A stretch of DNA of 64,000 nucleotides from contig NC_067282.1 of NCBI RefSeq assembly GCF_020740795.1, positions 152,196,858 to 152,260,857 on the forward strand, read 5' to 3'. The stretch's first letter is position 1; each line of letters begins with the position of its first letter. This stretch comes from Apus apus (taxonomy: Eukaryota > Chordata > Aves > Apodiformes > Apodidae). A program made the translations under genes and the position numbers. The notes below the pieces were generated by a model. That model was not told the origin of the DNA and did no database searches. It saw nothing but the letters and a program-made list of their open reading frames with translations. Positions 51,801 through 64,000 of this stretch are shown piece by piece.

Positions 51801-54800
51801 GTGTTTACAAGGCATTTGCTGCAGCTTAGTGAAGAAAAAGGCATCTTTCAGCATCCCAAGCTATGCAGACTCCCTGGAGCTCGCGGAAGGTTCTTGGCAT
51901 TTGGGAGTGAGAAGAATAAGAGAGCATGGCACATGCCTTTTGAGTGCTGAGAGAGATGGAGGCTTGAGGAGAACAGGAGATGAGAGCCGTGTGTGAGAAA
52001 TGCTGTTTTGTGTCCCTAGGGCCGTGGGTTTGGTTACAGGCAGGATCACAAATTTCATCTGTTCCTTCCCATGTACTGCCTGCGTTTCCCTGACAAGACC
52101 TGGAAAGCTGAAGGGCTTATTATGCAGTACTGCCGTTAAAGTGCTCATGATTTATACTTGAGGAATCCAGGAATTTGCTCTGGTTTTAGCCGGATGGCGC
52201 ACCCTTCCCCCTCCCCTGGGTCTGCTGTGCTCCCTGGCAGCTGCCCTAAACCCCGGAGTGCTTAGTGGCTCTGTATGTATCTAATTAGGTAAGCACTTGG
52301 GATGTTATTTGCATGGAAGTATTACTCCAGGGGTTTGCAGAGTCAAGACAGTTGTTCAACTGGGATAGCCAGAGAGTCTCAATGATTCTTACATCTGATC
52401 CCTTGGACTGGTAGGTTGTTGGGAGAGGAGCCTGAGCAGGGCTAGATGAAAAGCTGCTGAGATCAAGGCAAGGAAATAATGTGACATGCAGCCACATGTC
52501 ACAGAGCTGCGAGATGGCAAGTTCTGGTCTTTCTGCAGAGGAGGCAGTTTACGAAGAGGAAAGGGGTATGTCTGAGGTGTCTTTCTCCCATGCCTGACAG
52601 GCCATGCTCCTTGCACATGCCAGGAATATGCCTGGAGCTGCAGGGGTGCCACACAACAGAGCAGCATGTGGGAGTGCCCGTGTTGGGAGTGAGGGAGATC
52701 GGTGCGGTCCTGTTTGGTTTGTTTGGAGAGGGAGCTGGAAAATGCAGCGGAGAGTGACTGAATAAACTGTGATCCCTGGGGCCCTGTACTGGTGGACTTC
52801 AATATCCCGGGAAAAGCTGAGAGTCTGCAGTCTTACATTTATGGAAAAAATATATTTCTTTGCTGCTTGGTTACCTCGTGAGCTTCATGTCCTCTCTGCT
52901 GGCATCTGCTTTTCCAGGCAGATTTGCCTTGGTTTACTAAAACAGCTTTGGTTCTCTGGGGCAGACTGCAATGGACGTCATGTTTTTTCTGTCAAAAAAT
53001 GTTCTCCCAGCCCAGGCCACCAAGGAGTCTTCAAGCTTCCAGCTGCACCACTCCCATATCCTGAAAGTGAGGGCATTCAAAAGGAAGGTCATGAATGTTT
53101 AGAGGGCAGTTGATACATCAACTTTGCTGTCATCGCTTCTCCTGTGTTCCCAAACAGGGATTTTCTTTAAAAAGAGAACAAAACCAAACCAAACCAAAAA
53201 AAAACCATCAAGGTTAGAGAAGTTCTCTAAGAAAAAAAAAAAAAAACAACTTAGGGAAATAACATCTCCCAGTGGAAACTAGTAATAAATACAAAAAAGG
53301 CACTAGTTTTCACATCAAAGCAAAGGCTGTGGCTGAAGCCTTTTCTCACCAGTGTGTAGAGAGGGAGAAGTTGCAGTATTTTCACCAGGCTGAGCTCTGT
53401 GCATGTTATTTACGTGAGCTTTCAGAAGGTGCTTAACACAGAGCAGAAGGTCCAGCCCATCTTCAGTGTGCCTGCTGCGTTTGCACCCGCAGCAGCGAGT
53501 GGCTTCAGCTTCATTCATCCTGGGGGGAAATGGCACCAGCAGCCTCCTGCTTTTGAATGGAGGAAGTGTAAATTTATGGTGGCGCAGGCAGCTGGGAAAA
53601 TCTTCCTGACCTCATCACAGACTTCCTCTGCGGTGTTGGGAAACACGGGCGAGGGGCTTCGAGAAGGGGCCGGTTGCCCTGTGGTGTGTGGCTGGGGTGG
53701 GCTGGGTCTGCCTTACAGGAAAAGGCAAAACCCAGAGGAGGATGGAGGAAGGGAGGCTCCGCAGCACCTCTCTTTGGGCCTGTGGCTGCGGTTTCACAGT
53801 CTTGCCCAATTCCTGCACAACACCTTTGGGATGGGGGACAGATGTCCTGCCCCTTCTAATGTGAATTGTCTTTCCTGGTTGGTCTCCCAGGCTTTGGCAC
53901 CTCTCTCTGGGCCATTGGGGCAGCTTCACCTGACCATAAACCTCTCTGTACTGTGTTCTCTGAATCCAGCTCGCAGGCACCCCAAGCTGCTGCATGGGGG
54001 TTTTTTTTGGTAGCACAGCTGAGATCCTTGGCAGGAAGAGGCTGTAATCAGTTTAGCCTGATGCTGTTTTCACACATTATACCCACATGCACATGCAAAA
54101 GGCAAAACTAACTCCTTCCTGTATTTCTCTCCCTCTACTGAAAACCTGCTTTAATTCTCTACTGTCTGCTCCTCTGATGAAAGCAGTTGATCCCTGAAGC
54201 TAGTTGATCCCTGTGGCTGAGCCAATTTGATCCCCTGAAGGGTTCCAAGGGAACAAGTGAAATACCATTAAATGCCCAGGTTGGGAGCTGCTGGGGTTCC
54301 TCTCTGTGCCCTGAGCCCCGTGTGTTCAGCAAGCTGTCTCGCTGTGAAGGCTGTGGCTGAGGATGGTTTGCTGAGTCTAGGGGGGCAGACCAGAACAGAA
54401 GTGCAGTTTAAGACCTTTGTCAGCCCAAATCCTGGAGTGACCTCAGATCATTTCAGGTGGTGCAGGGAGGTTTGCCTAAGGACCCTCATAGGAGGGAGAG
54501 ACCTAGTGCAGGTAGCTTTTTCTCTTGAGGTGGAGGATCTGCTTCCCCTGCAACCTGCTGTTGTGCTGGTACCAGGCCTTGGAGGGGTAAAGTCAGCACA
54601 ACATCGTGCACCCTTCAGTGCACTGATGTGTGGTGCTAATAGGAAAGTGGCCCTGATATTTCTGCAGCCCTTACTCTCAAGGGCAGAAGTGGCACGTAAT
54701 GAGAGATGAGAACAACATTTTCATTTCCTGGTCACCACCCTTTTGGGACTTGCTTTCTTTTTTTAATTGCAATTTCCTTTTGGATTCTTTGTCTCTTTAC

Positions 54801-57800
54801 AGCCTGAAATTTTCTTTGTCACAGTTTTATTTATCTAAGATCTCAGATGTTGAGTTGTTGTAAGGTTGGCTGTCGTGACAACCCGTGTATGGTGGCATTG
54901 GGGCACTTTCCCTCTAGACCTCATGTGTTTTTTTTGTGCTTTCTCATTTCAGAGACTTTGATTCTCTCTCCAAGGATGATGTCTATGAGAATAACCGCTT
55001 GGTAAGTCCCCATTATGCTGTGCAGATAAGGAAGGGACATGAGGATGACTTGATGGAGGTCATGTAGTGTGGGAGGACTTCGTGATGGTGGTGAGAGTGT
55101 AAGAACAATCTGTGTTTTTAAGCAACAGAGAGGAGCTTCTTGGGAAACATAAGGGAATCTGAAACATCAGCTTCCAGCCTGTACCAAAGAGAAGATAAGA
55201 TGGTTATCCTGGTAGTTGCCAAGACAACATCTCAGGTGAAGGTTAAAATGGTGCAACATCTTCTTGACCACAGTTGTTCCAGACTTGCAGGCAATAGAAA
55301 CAGGAAGCTAGTTTTACTTCAGGCATAAGCAAAGAGGAAGATCCTGCTGAACTTAGACTGATCTGCAACGTTCCCCTCCTGCTTGGGATGGCTGGAGCCA
55401 ACAGCAGACACAGGCAGTGGGGAATGGGGAAATGCCCAACCCCAGAGGCTAGGGGTAGGACAAAGCAGCAACAGCTTTGTTTTTTTGACTTAAAGAAAGA
55501 CCTAATTGCTGCAAAGTCCATCTGATAGTCCATGGAAACACATCACCATCACCTTCCCAAAATGACTTGATCTAGGTCATTTGGGTTTTCAGGTTTTGGG
55601 GTCTCTAGTTGGGTCCTGGCTTTCCAGTTGGCCCCTTTCAGCCATTAGCAACTTTTCCCATTCAAGAGCCACGCAACAGGTTTCTTGTCCTGTTAGTGAC
55701 CCCTAAGCTGGCTTCTCCTCGCTCCCTGCTCCTTGCAGCCTGTGTTCAGCAAGGCTCAGTCCAAAGCACCATGTTAAAGCCAGGCTGAGCAGAGCTGGGT
55801 GTCCACAGGGGCATTTTACATCCCCAGTTACCAGAAAAATCCATTCTCATTTATTTCTCCATTCCTTTTCTTTAGATCCCACACCTTGCACAGCACTTTG
55901 TGCCCCAGAGACCAGGCATCTTCAGTCCTTACCCACACCCTGCACCTGGTACCTCCCCGTTCAGCACCCCCACCACTCTCAGTCTCTCCTGACTTGCTTT
56001 CTCTTTAGTCCCTGCCATAGCCTTGCATCCCCCCTCCCTTGGAGATCAACGCATGTGCCCTTGGCACAGCAGCCTGATGGGCAGACCATAGCCCATAATC
56101 CACACACGCGGCTAAGTGGGAAGCTCTCAAACAGCTGTTTTACTCCTTCCCTCCTTCCTTTCAAATAGCCGTGTATGCAGTTGTAGGAGCTGAGTGCTTC
56201 TTATCACAGCATCCTTGTCATTTCTGCTTGCTGAGACACAGGGAAGTGCTGAAGTGGCTTGTGCATGACAGGCTGTTGGCTGTTGAGCTGGGATGGCTGT
56301 GTTAACTGTGGAGGGGAGAGATGTGACACCCCTGAGCATGAAAGGATGGACAAAGTTGGTGTTTCTGTGGGGTGAGCATTTGGGGAGGCCAGGGACACTG
56401 CTCACTAGAGCTGGTGTTTGGCTGGAAGTATCTGCCAGCTCTAGGCCCTTCACGGTGCCAGCCAAGGCTCTGCTGGGCTCTTGTGTGGGGGCAGTGGTGT
56501 TGAGCCCATTCCACAGGTTGAAATAACACTGGGATTTTTTTCCAACGGAAACTAAGACTTCCTTAGAGTTACCCTCCCTGTCCCAGTGCAGCAGCTAAAT
56601 GCCAGGACCCCTCAGGTGGGAGCTGCAGAGGGACAGGCAGCTGAAAGAGACTTGGAGGAAAGGGCAGCTGCAGCAACTTGTTCCCTTGCGTCTGATGTCA
56701 CCTTTCCAGTCAAATCCCTCTGTCCATCAGGGGTGCCATAGGCTTACTACTTAGCCTTCCCCAGGGTCCTTCCAACTTGATTTGTGTGTTATTTTTCAGA
56801 GAGCATCAGTTTTCTCTCCTTAGCGCCTCTCTCTGCTGTTCCTGCAGGCCTTTGAATTGGCAGAGCGGGAGCTGGGCATTCCAGCCCTGCTAGATCCCAA
56901 TGACATGGTCTCCATGAAAGTCCCAGACTGCCTCAGTATCATGACTTACGTGTCTCAGTATTACAACCATTTCAACAACCCCAGCCAAGGTGAGTGTCCT
57001 CCCACCCCTCTGGCTTCCAGTTTGCCCCAACTTGACGACCCAGCCTTACCCTGTGCTTCCTCCTTCCTCTGGCAAATGGGAGCCGTGTGTGTTTTTGGAA
57101 AAGGGGAGAGGAGTGTGTAGTACCTGCCTCTCCTGGGTCTTGCTGGTGCTGCTGAGGAAGGCAGGGAACAAGGACTGGAGTTGGGCAAGGTTTCACAAGA
57201 GGTGTGGAGTGATTTAATAGCCCAAGCTTCAGAAAGGAAAGAGGAACGCCTTGTTTCTCCTCCCTCTGCGCTGCATTCCTGCCGCTTGGGTTGGGCCACC
57301 ACCCCTGGTGCTCATCAGACCCCTTTGTGAGCTGCTTTAACCCACTAAGATGGGAGAAAGCTAGATAGGCAACCCGCCTACCACAGCTATTTTTTATCAC
57401 ATCTGCTAAGTGTGAAGAGACTGGAGGACAGATGGAGGGGAGCTAGGGTGGAGTGTCTTGCATCAGCTCATCTATCCTTGCCACTGCAACCTGAGCTGTG
57501 TGCTGCTCTTCCAGGGCATCCCTCTTGGGTGGAGGCAAGGGCTGCAGGTCTCCTCTGCTCCACTCTCTAGCCACAATATCAGATGTATCTCTTCCACATG
57601 CTTGTACTTCTCCTAGGATGCTGGCCTCCCAGCTGAGTGCTCCCACTGGGGACTGGTCTGTGAGTGCCAGCCCTAATGGGCAAGGGAGATGCTTTGCAGA
57701 CCTGCTGACAGCCTGGAAGCCCTGCGGCCCAATGGGTCACAACAATACATCAGCAGCTACCAGAGTGCTCTGGGCTGTAAGCATTGCTTAGGGAGTTGGT

Positions 57801-60800
57801 TACAAGGAAGCCAAGCCAAGCAGCATTTGATATGTAAATCAAATCACAGTGAGAGGCTGGTGTCCGTGGGCCACAGAAGGGGATGCACAGCAGAGGGCCA
57901 GGCTCTATGGCAGCCTTGCAGCCAACCCATTATTAGATTGTGTTTGTCTCTTCCACCTAAAATAGTCACTGAAGTGTCAGGAGCGGCAAGTCCCATCCTA
58001 TGTCACAAGGCTGGATGATTTTATTTTATTCTTCCCCTCCCCTTCCCCCACATGGGTTGTGTGAGTCATTGCTCCTCTGGGTGCCTGATCCTCCTTGCTT
58101 TCTGCCTCCAGCCAGAGTCCCTCCGCCTATGAAGCACCCAGCTGCTGCCTCCTCACCTCCTCTGCTGTCCCACCAGAAGCCTGTGGATGCAGCTGAGAGT
58201 TCCCCAGCACCACAGGTACCCAATTTCTTGATTAAAAGCCAGCCAGAGGCAGTGGTGCCCCTGTGCTGTGGGTGAGGAATTGGGAGAGAGCCTGTCAAAG
58301 CAGGATGGATCTTTGCAAGGGTCTGCCTGTGTATTTGGGGGTGGGAGGGGAGTTTGGGATTTTGGTGCTTTGAGGGACCCAGCTGAGAGAGTGATTTCTC
58401 TCTAGGAGTCTGTGGACTGGAATTTGTTCATGGCAGGAAAGAGACCGAGTGAATTGGTGCCAGATGGTTTCTTGAGCTACCCAAGGCACAAGCACCCCCC
58501 TTCTGATGAGAGGATAACCCTGTAGATGAGGAAGGAGCAAGAATGTGGCATTGGAAGAGCAGAAAAGATTTTGTTTTCCTTGCTTGGTTCTTTATTTCTG
58601 GTTTTAGCAGACGTCTGGGAGGGCACATTCTTCCAAGAGAGGGGCTTTCTCTTGCAGGTCCCTGCTGCCTGGGGTTTAGATTGGTCCCTCTACACCCCTT
58701 CAGCCCTACATAGGAGCAAGGCATGTTCTGGAGTAGCCCCTTCTAATTTGGGAAGAGGCAGCCTGCCTGCGTCTGGACTCAGGGGCAGCTGTTCTGTGCG
58801 TTGCCAGCCCCTGAGCTCAGCCCCTGAGCTCAGCCCCCGAGCTGTGCCACAGGCACTTGGCTACGGGGCCTTGTGCAGGGAGCAGCTGCCCTGGAGGAGC
58901 CGTGGGGCTGGGGAGCAGCTGGTGACCCCCATCCTGAGCTCCCTGTGTGTTGTGTCTCAGGATGATGCTCCCCTGGACCCGTCGGAGCGGTCCCAGCGCA
59001 GCATGCTCAGCAGTACCTGCGCGGCCTGCCAGCAGCACGTCCACCTGGTCCAGCGCTACCTGGCCGAGGGCAAGCTCTACCACCGCCAGTGCTTCAGGTA
59101 TGGCATGGCATGGCATGGCATGGCATGGCCAGGCCTGCTGGGGCGCCCGCTCTCCTCGGCAAACTGGAGGTCTCAGGCCAGTTGCACCCTGTCTTTGTGT
59201 GTCTGTGTCCTTGGGTAATGGTGGGGCATCAGCGACCGTGCCCAAAGTGATACCGGAGGGGTCCGCTTTCCCGCCAGCCTCCTGTCCCAGAGGTCTGACT
59301 AGCCCCTCGTGTCCAGCCCTGTGCTGCTTGCCTCCTCTACTCCCTGCTCTCTTGCACTTTCCCGTTTCACTGACCTGATATCCCAGCCCTTTGTGTTTCT
59401 CCCACCTCCATAAACCAGGATTCTCTGCCTCTTGCACCTGCCTACCTAGAACCCCCCCCCACTACCTTCTGATGAGGTCTCAGCCAGGACATCATCCTAC
59501 AGACGTCCTTCCATCTACACTCCATGTCAACTGGATATACAGGCTCCCGTGCTGCCGGGGGTGGTGCTGAGCTCTCAGGGGAGCATGTGAAGAGCTGCAG
59601 ATTGTTACCAAACTGGGGAATGAGGGATTAGATGTCAGCAGCTCTGTGGTTACTCCCTGGGCACAGGTCCTTACCTGCAGTGCCTGTGAAGTCATTTCAC
59701 TTTGCTTTCCCTGCTCTGATGATGAAGGGGTGATGATGAGATCTCCCCTGTGGGCCACAGAACAAGAGCTGGCAAGTGGGCAGCTGGCATCTGAGGACAG
59801 AAATATTGAGCCAGTGGGAAGATACTGGAGGCCTCATTCACCTGTGTAAACAGTTCCTGCCTAATCCACCTGGGGATGTGTCATAGAAACAGCATTGCAG
59901 GAGGGGGCTGAGCTGAGCTGGGGCCCATCAAGCTTCCCGACTGCAGCTGGGGCAAAAGCAGAAGCTTCGGGGTGCAGGTGCAGCATTGCTCATGGGCCAG
60001 AACTAGGAAAGGTTTCGTGTCTGCCTCAGCACAGCTTATGGCCCTTCAGACTGAGTAGTGAGAGATCCCTGTAATTTTATCTGGAATGTTTTGCCTCTTT
60101 ATGCTTTTCTTGTCCTTTATTTATTTATTTATTTAATTAATTAATTAATTCCTTGCTGCCTCACGGGTGCTGTTTGGTTAGGAAAGTCCTGTGGCAAAAT
60201 TCTCTGTGGATGGAGATAAAATGAAAACAAACCTCTTTCTCCTCTTGTCCAAATTTGCCATCTCTTCATTTCATGACACTCCTCTCTAAAGCCCCTCTGT
60301 CCTCATGCTTGTGCTCTACATTTCAAAGGAAATCCCAGTCAACTGGACACCCAGAACAGAATTCCTCAACCAAAACAGTCAGCATGCCATGTAGGGCAGT
60401 CAGGTGCCATGAGCACCAGGTATTCAGGCAAGAAGGAACAAGCTTGGTTTTCATGGGAGTGCTTGATCAGCCCCCTAGCCCTTGGCTGTCTTTGATGTAC
60501 GCTATCCACCTCCCTTCCCTGGTGGAAAAGGGCTGACTTGGTCGCCAGGGCTGTGCATTACACTTGTGCCTGAAGGGCTTCATTAGGGAGGATTCAAAGG
60601 CTCAGTAGGGAAGGAGTGGATGATCTAAGGAGATGTGGCAGACAGTGAAGGACAGGGAGACTATTAGCCCAGTTTCAGCAGGCAAGGTGGAGCGTACGAT
60701 CTGCCCTACTGCATCATTCCCTCGTCCTGCCAGCCAAACGCTGTGACCCTGGTGGGGGCCATGGTCAGCACCAGCAAGGGTGAGACCAGGCTAGGCTTGT

Positions 60801-63800
60801 ATGCTGCTTCTCCTGTCTGCTCTTCAAGCCTCCAGCATAGAGATTTCCTGAGTCAGAAGTGGCCTCATTTTATTTAATATGCAGAATTAGAGGGGAGGTG
60901 GTTTATTCCCCTTCCTCCCCTCCCCCAAATGTGTCTGATGGTTCTGTAACATACCTGGACCCTTGGCCTCCACAAGGCAGCCCATAGCCTCCCTGTGCCA
61001 GCTCTGAACCAACTGCCCCTGAATTCTAATTGATACTCCTTCCTTTTTCATGTCTGTGAATGGTTGATTCCTCTCCCCCTCTCAGGGCCACCTCTGACCT
61101 TGTAGCTCCTGCCCCCCAGCAGCTGCATCTTTTCCAGGAACGCTGGGTTTCTACTTTTCAAGGTCTGGAAACCATGCTGTATCTCAATAGTAACTGTTCC
61201 AATTCTACATCTTTTGAGTCCTTTCCAAGTTGAAGGAGGAGCCCAATTGCATACAGTCTCTGAGTTGTGAACTCCCCATGTAACCATACAGTGGCATGAT
61301 GATGTTTCTCTGTTCCTCTCCCAAATTACTTCCCCAAGACCATGCTAGGATTTAGTAGCAGGGGTGGGAATTAACTTCACAGCCCTGCAAGGATCTCCCA
61401 GGTGCATTGCCTTCCTTGAGGGGCAGGATGGAGTCCCCCATCTCACAGGGTTCTCTCTTCTTGTTGGCAGGTGTAAGGAGTGCTCCAGCACGCTGCTCCC
61501 AGGGTCATACAAGCCCGGGCCAGAGGCGGGGACTTTTGTGTGCACACAGCATCGTGGTAAATTGCCCATGAGTGGAAAGGCAGAGAGGAGGACCAGCCCA
61601 GACCGACAGTCACCAGAGCTAAGAACTGAATCAGAGGCTGGCAGTGTGGGTGAGGATGCCCTCCCAGCAGGAGCAGAGGTGGGGAAGGATGATGCCGAAT
61701 CCCTGGAGAGTGTGACAGAGACCCAGGTGCCTGCAGAGGTGCCAGCTGGCCCAGCAGAGAAGGACAGCACACCCAGCAAAGAAGAGACAGCGATGCCCCC
61801 TGCTCATGCAGGCAGCGAGGCGCCCATCTCCCAAACTCCCCCCAGACCTCCCCTTCCCAGCAAGCCCACAGTGCTCACCCAGGACAAAGCCAGCTCACTG
61901 GATGGATGCCTCAGGGATACACGGCCCACCCCTGCCCCAAGGAGGACCACTGATCCATCAGCACTCTCCCCTCCAACCTCACACCCTGTCCCCCGGCCCA
62001 GGTCCACTCTCCAGGGTGATGGCAGTGAGTGCGGGCCTGGCATGGTGAATGGTAAGAGAACACAGGGGTGGCAGGGGTTACCTTCCACCTCCTCAGCAGC
62101 CAAGGTGGTCAACAGCAGGTTGGATGAGTGTTGTTGCTTCTCAGTAGCCTTCTGCCTCTAAATAAATCTCAGGCTCAGAGGCTGAGCCTTTGACTGCCAG
62201 CCATCCCTGTAGCGGAGACAGCAATGCTAGGTTTCATGCCTGCCTGCTCCCTTCTACTTTGCCAGTGCTCTCCAGAGGGTGCTGCCAGTGTGGAGGGAAG
62301 GTGGCAGTGCTAGAACAGTTTGCAGGTGGGGGGACAGAGGGGCACATCAGTTCTCCAGCTGCAACTCCCAGGGTGGGATGGGGAGAAAAAGGCAAAGGGG
62401 ATGTTTGGGGTTGACTGACTGCACCGGCTGTGGAAGAAATGCCACGAGGTCTTCACAGAGTGAGAATAGCCAGCCTCCTGTGGGGAGATGTGTAAGAGGT
62501 GCCTCATGTTGATTTAACCTCTTTCTTCATGTCCTTTTGGTGTTGTGACTGTCTGACCATATGTCTTTCTAGGTAGGGTACCTGAAGCCAGCCCCCCTGT
62601 CCCAAAACCCCGAGGGAGACCCTGCTCCTCTGATCGGTACGTCCTTCTGTGCACAGATCACCTGCAAACCCCACAGTGAGTGGGGCTGTGTAAATGGCTC
62701 AGCTGTGGTGTCCCCTCCTACTTCCACCAGCCCCTGCTCATGGCAGGATGTAGCCTATGACCAGCTCCCTTCCCTTACCTAACAGGTGCCAGTGCAGTGC
62801 AGTCAGGCTGTCAGTGTTTGTCTGTATCTCCCAGGGTTTTTGTCTCTTAGGGTTTGTAAAGAGTTTGAGGGCTTCAGGAAGGTGTTTCTGTGACACGTGC
62901 AGGCTGCCAAGTGCCTTCTGAAATGGCCCTGCTTGTGATTGCTGAGAAGGGGACGCTTGTTGCCCTTATGGAGGGTTTGTCCCAGGAAAGGTCCAATGCA
63001 GGGACATTGTGAGTCTCTGGCTGCAACCTTTACACCTCCTGGGCTCTTACCCAGGAACTCTTTGGTGGTTCATTCGTGGCTGGTCTTGGGATGGAGGTTG
63101 CACAAGGACCCCGTGTTTGCTGTGGCTGGATGTGTGCAGCAAGTGATGGCCACTTTCCTCACTGAGCTGTAGGGTGGGCTTGCCGTGGGCTGTGTCCCCA
63201 GAGGAGAAGCACAGCTTCCAGCTGCAGGAAGTAGCAAAGATGAGTCTGTCCCTGTGATGCTCACTGAGATGATAAGGTGTTGAACACCCCTCTGAAGTGT
63301 AGGAAGGGAGTGGGATCAACAGAGGGACAAGTATCTGAACTCGACTCCCCCTCCATCCACAGCCTGGAGAACAGAGCTGGGCGTAGGATTGGTGTTGGGG
63401 AGGGTAGAACAGATGTGCCCATAAAGCTCAGCCTTTACAGCTGCTTAGCAGATAGAGGCTGTAATATTCAGAAACCAAAATGCTGGGACCAGCAGGGAAG
63501 TCAAGCAGGCTGTGCTCCCCTCATGCTCATAGGTTTTCCTGCAGAGAACAAGACTTTGTGTCTCAGGAAGACTAGGGCCACCCTTGGATAAGAAATCTGC
63601 TTCTGCATGGGAGACATCCTGCTCCATCTGCCCTTTCCCCTGAGGGCTAAGTCCTTGTCCTGTGCCTCACCATCCCAGCTTGCCTCTGCTCCCTGCCACC
63701 TCAACCTGTCATTTTTCATTTCCCAGTTCTGGAGCTGCTGTGAGAGCCAAGGACCCACCATGGATGGCCTTAGTGCAAGCAGAGCCCAAGAAGAAGCCAG

Positions 63801-64000
63801 CTCCCCCTCCTCCCCCAGGCAGCCATGAGATTCTGAGTAGGGCTTCAGAGGACGAGGCTGGGGAGGAGGTGGGGAAAACCAGGAGCGAGGACAGCAGGTC
63901 TGATGCCACAGAGCCCAAACCATACAACCCCTTTGAGGAAGAGGAGGAGGAGGAAGAGGAGGGTGCTGCTGCCCAAAAGAGCATGCCTGAGCAGGAGCAG
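48823..64000 (+). CDS. MICALL1: MICALL1, endocytic recycling scaffold (5' part)
   Basis: Coding exons seen: 48823-48968, 54953-55001, 56848-56989, 58112-58215, 58961-59097, 61471-62051, 62573-62636 and 63727 to beyond the window end. They give 499 codons in frame; human is about 860 residues, so the coiled-coil Rab-binding C-terminus lies outside. Residues 1-107 are a calponin-homology domain ([51 protein letters not shown]). Residues 167-220 are a LIM domain (C167, C170, H188, C191, C194, C197, C217, H220). A proline-rich linker has RPTPAPR and PVPRPRS blocks. An EH-binding NPF at 475-477 is followed by nine glutamates. MICALL1 links Rab8/Rab35/Arf6 membranes with EHD1 on tubular recycling endosomes. 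Intron 1 is about 6 kb with nothing recognised beyond simple repeats. Confidence 0.95.
49028..49068 (+). repeat. Poly-G / G4-prone tract in MICALL1 intron 1
   Basis: Runs of about 14, 4, 12, 4 and 2 guanines, separated by single A bases, lie about 60 bases into intron 1 of MICALL1. The nascent transcript and the coding strand would both be G-rich. Exact run lengths in such tracts are often assembly-dependent. Confidence 0.8.
53179..53246. repeat. CCAAA and poly(A) simple repeats, MICALL1 intron 1
   Basis: A short CCAAA pentanucleotide repeat (about 53179-53206) is followed by a run of adenines at 53231-53244. Simple sequence only. Confidence 0.7.
59098..59130 (+). repeat. (TGGCA)n array at the MICALL1 exon 5 donor
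   Basis: Directly after the exon 5 splice donor (AG then GTATGG) come five TGGCA units and one TGGCC. This creates five overlapping-phase GCATG words at 5-base spacing, beginning at 59103. Exon 5 carries the first half of the LIM domain. Confidence 0.9.
60116..60150. repeat. TTTA/TTAA microsatellite, MICALL1 intron 5
   Basis: Perfect tetranucleotide repeat: about five TTTA units pass directly into about four TTAA units. The compound structure suggests one point change spreading through an older array. Confidence 0.9.

Overview
The window is a stretch of bird nuclear DNA. It carries an erythroid linker histone H5 gene, which is the avian/sauropsid occupant of the H1-0 position. It has several 5'-truncated CR1 LINEs, the dominant bird retroposon, along with compact introns and GC-rich CpG-island promoters. 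Gene order and orientation match the vertebrate block known from human 22q13.1: H1-0/H5 (+), GCAT (+), GALR3 (+), ANKRD54 (-), EIF3L (+), MICALL1 (+). The species is not identified. The H5 protein resembles but does not equal the chicken and duck proteins as I remember them.

Layout. 1-600 is a pyrimidine-rich degenerate minisatellite ahead of a GC-box/TATA promoter. H5 is a single exon at 906-1484. 1.6-5.2 kb holds unique DNA, an old 24-bp-period tandem array (about 2460-3228) and three abutting CR1 copies on the minus strand. GCAT occupies 5377-11148 in nine exons, with a 39-bp minisatellite in intron 2. An intronless noggin-family gene lies on the minus strand at 14135-14902, between GCAT and GALR3. 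As far as I recall, human has no gene in this gap. The galanin-receptor gene is at 17497-19341 in two exons, joined by what reads as a GC-AG intron. 19.3-27.3 kb has no recognisable gene. ANKRD54 (eight coding exons, minus, 28921-35107) and EIF3L (thirteen exons, plus, 35459-44722) share a 351-bp divergent promoter with five CCAAT boxes. 44.9-47.9 kb has no gene. A CR1 ends beside the MICALL1 CpG island, and MICALL1 (48823 onward) leaves the window inside its eighth coding exon.

The genes do not form one pathway. They are a long-conserved syntenic group covering erythroid chromatin compaction (H5), mitochondrial threonine/glycine catabolism (GCAT), a secreted signalling antagonist (noggin-like), a peptide GPCR (GALR3), an ankyrin adaptor (ANKRD54), a translation initiation factor (EIF3L) and an endocytic recycling scaffold (MICALL1). 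All exon boundaries were placed by reading splice sites against remembered human protein sequences and checking phase. The coding sums are in frame for every gene: 421 aa GCAT, 411 aa GALR3, 267 aa ANKRD54, 564 aa EIF3L and 499 codons of MICALL1 in the window.

The items most worth a second look are the noggin-family gene with a missing knot cysteine, the retained galanin receptor with its GC donor, CR1 copies sitting against three promoters or first exons, the paired 32-bp CCAAT spacing in the ANKRD54/EIF3L promoter, and the GCATG array at a MICALL1 splice donor.
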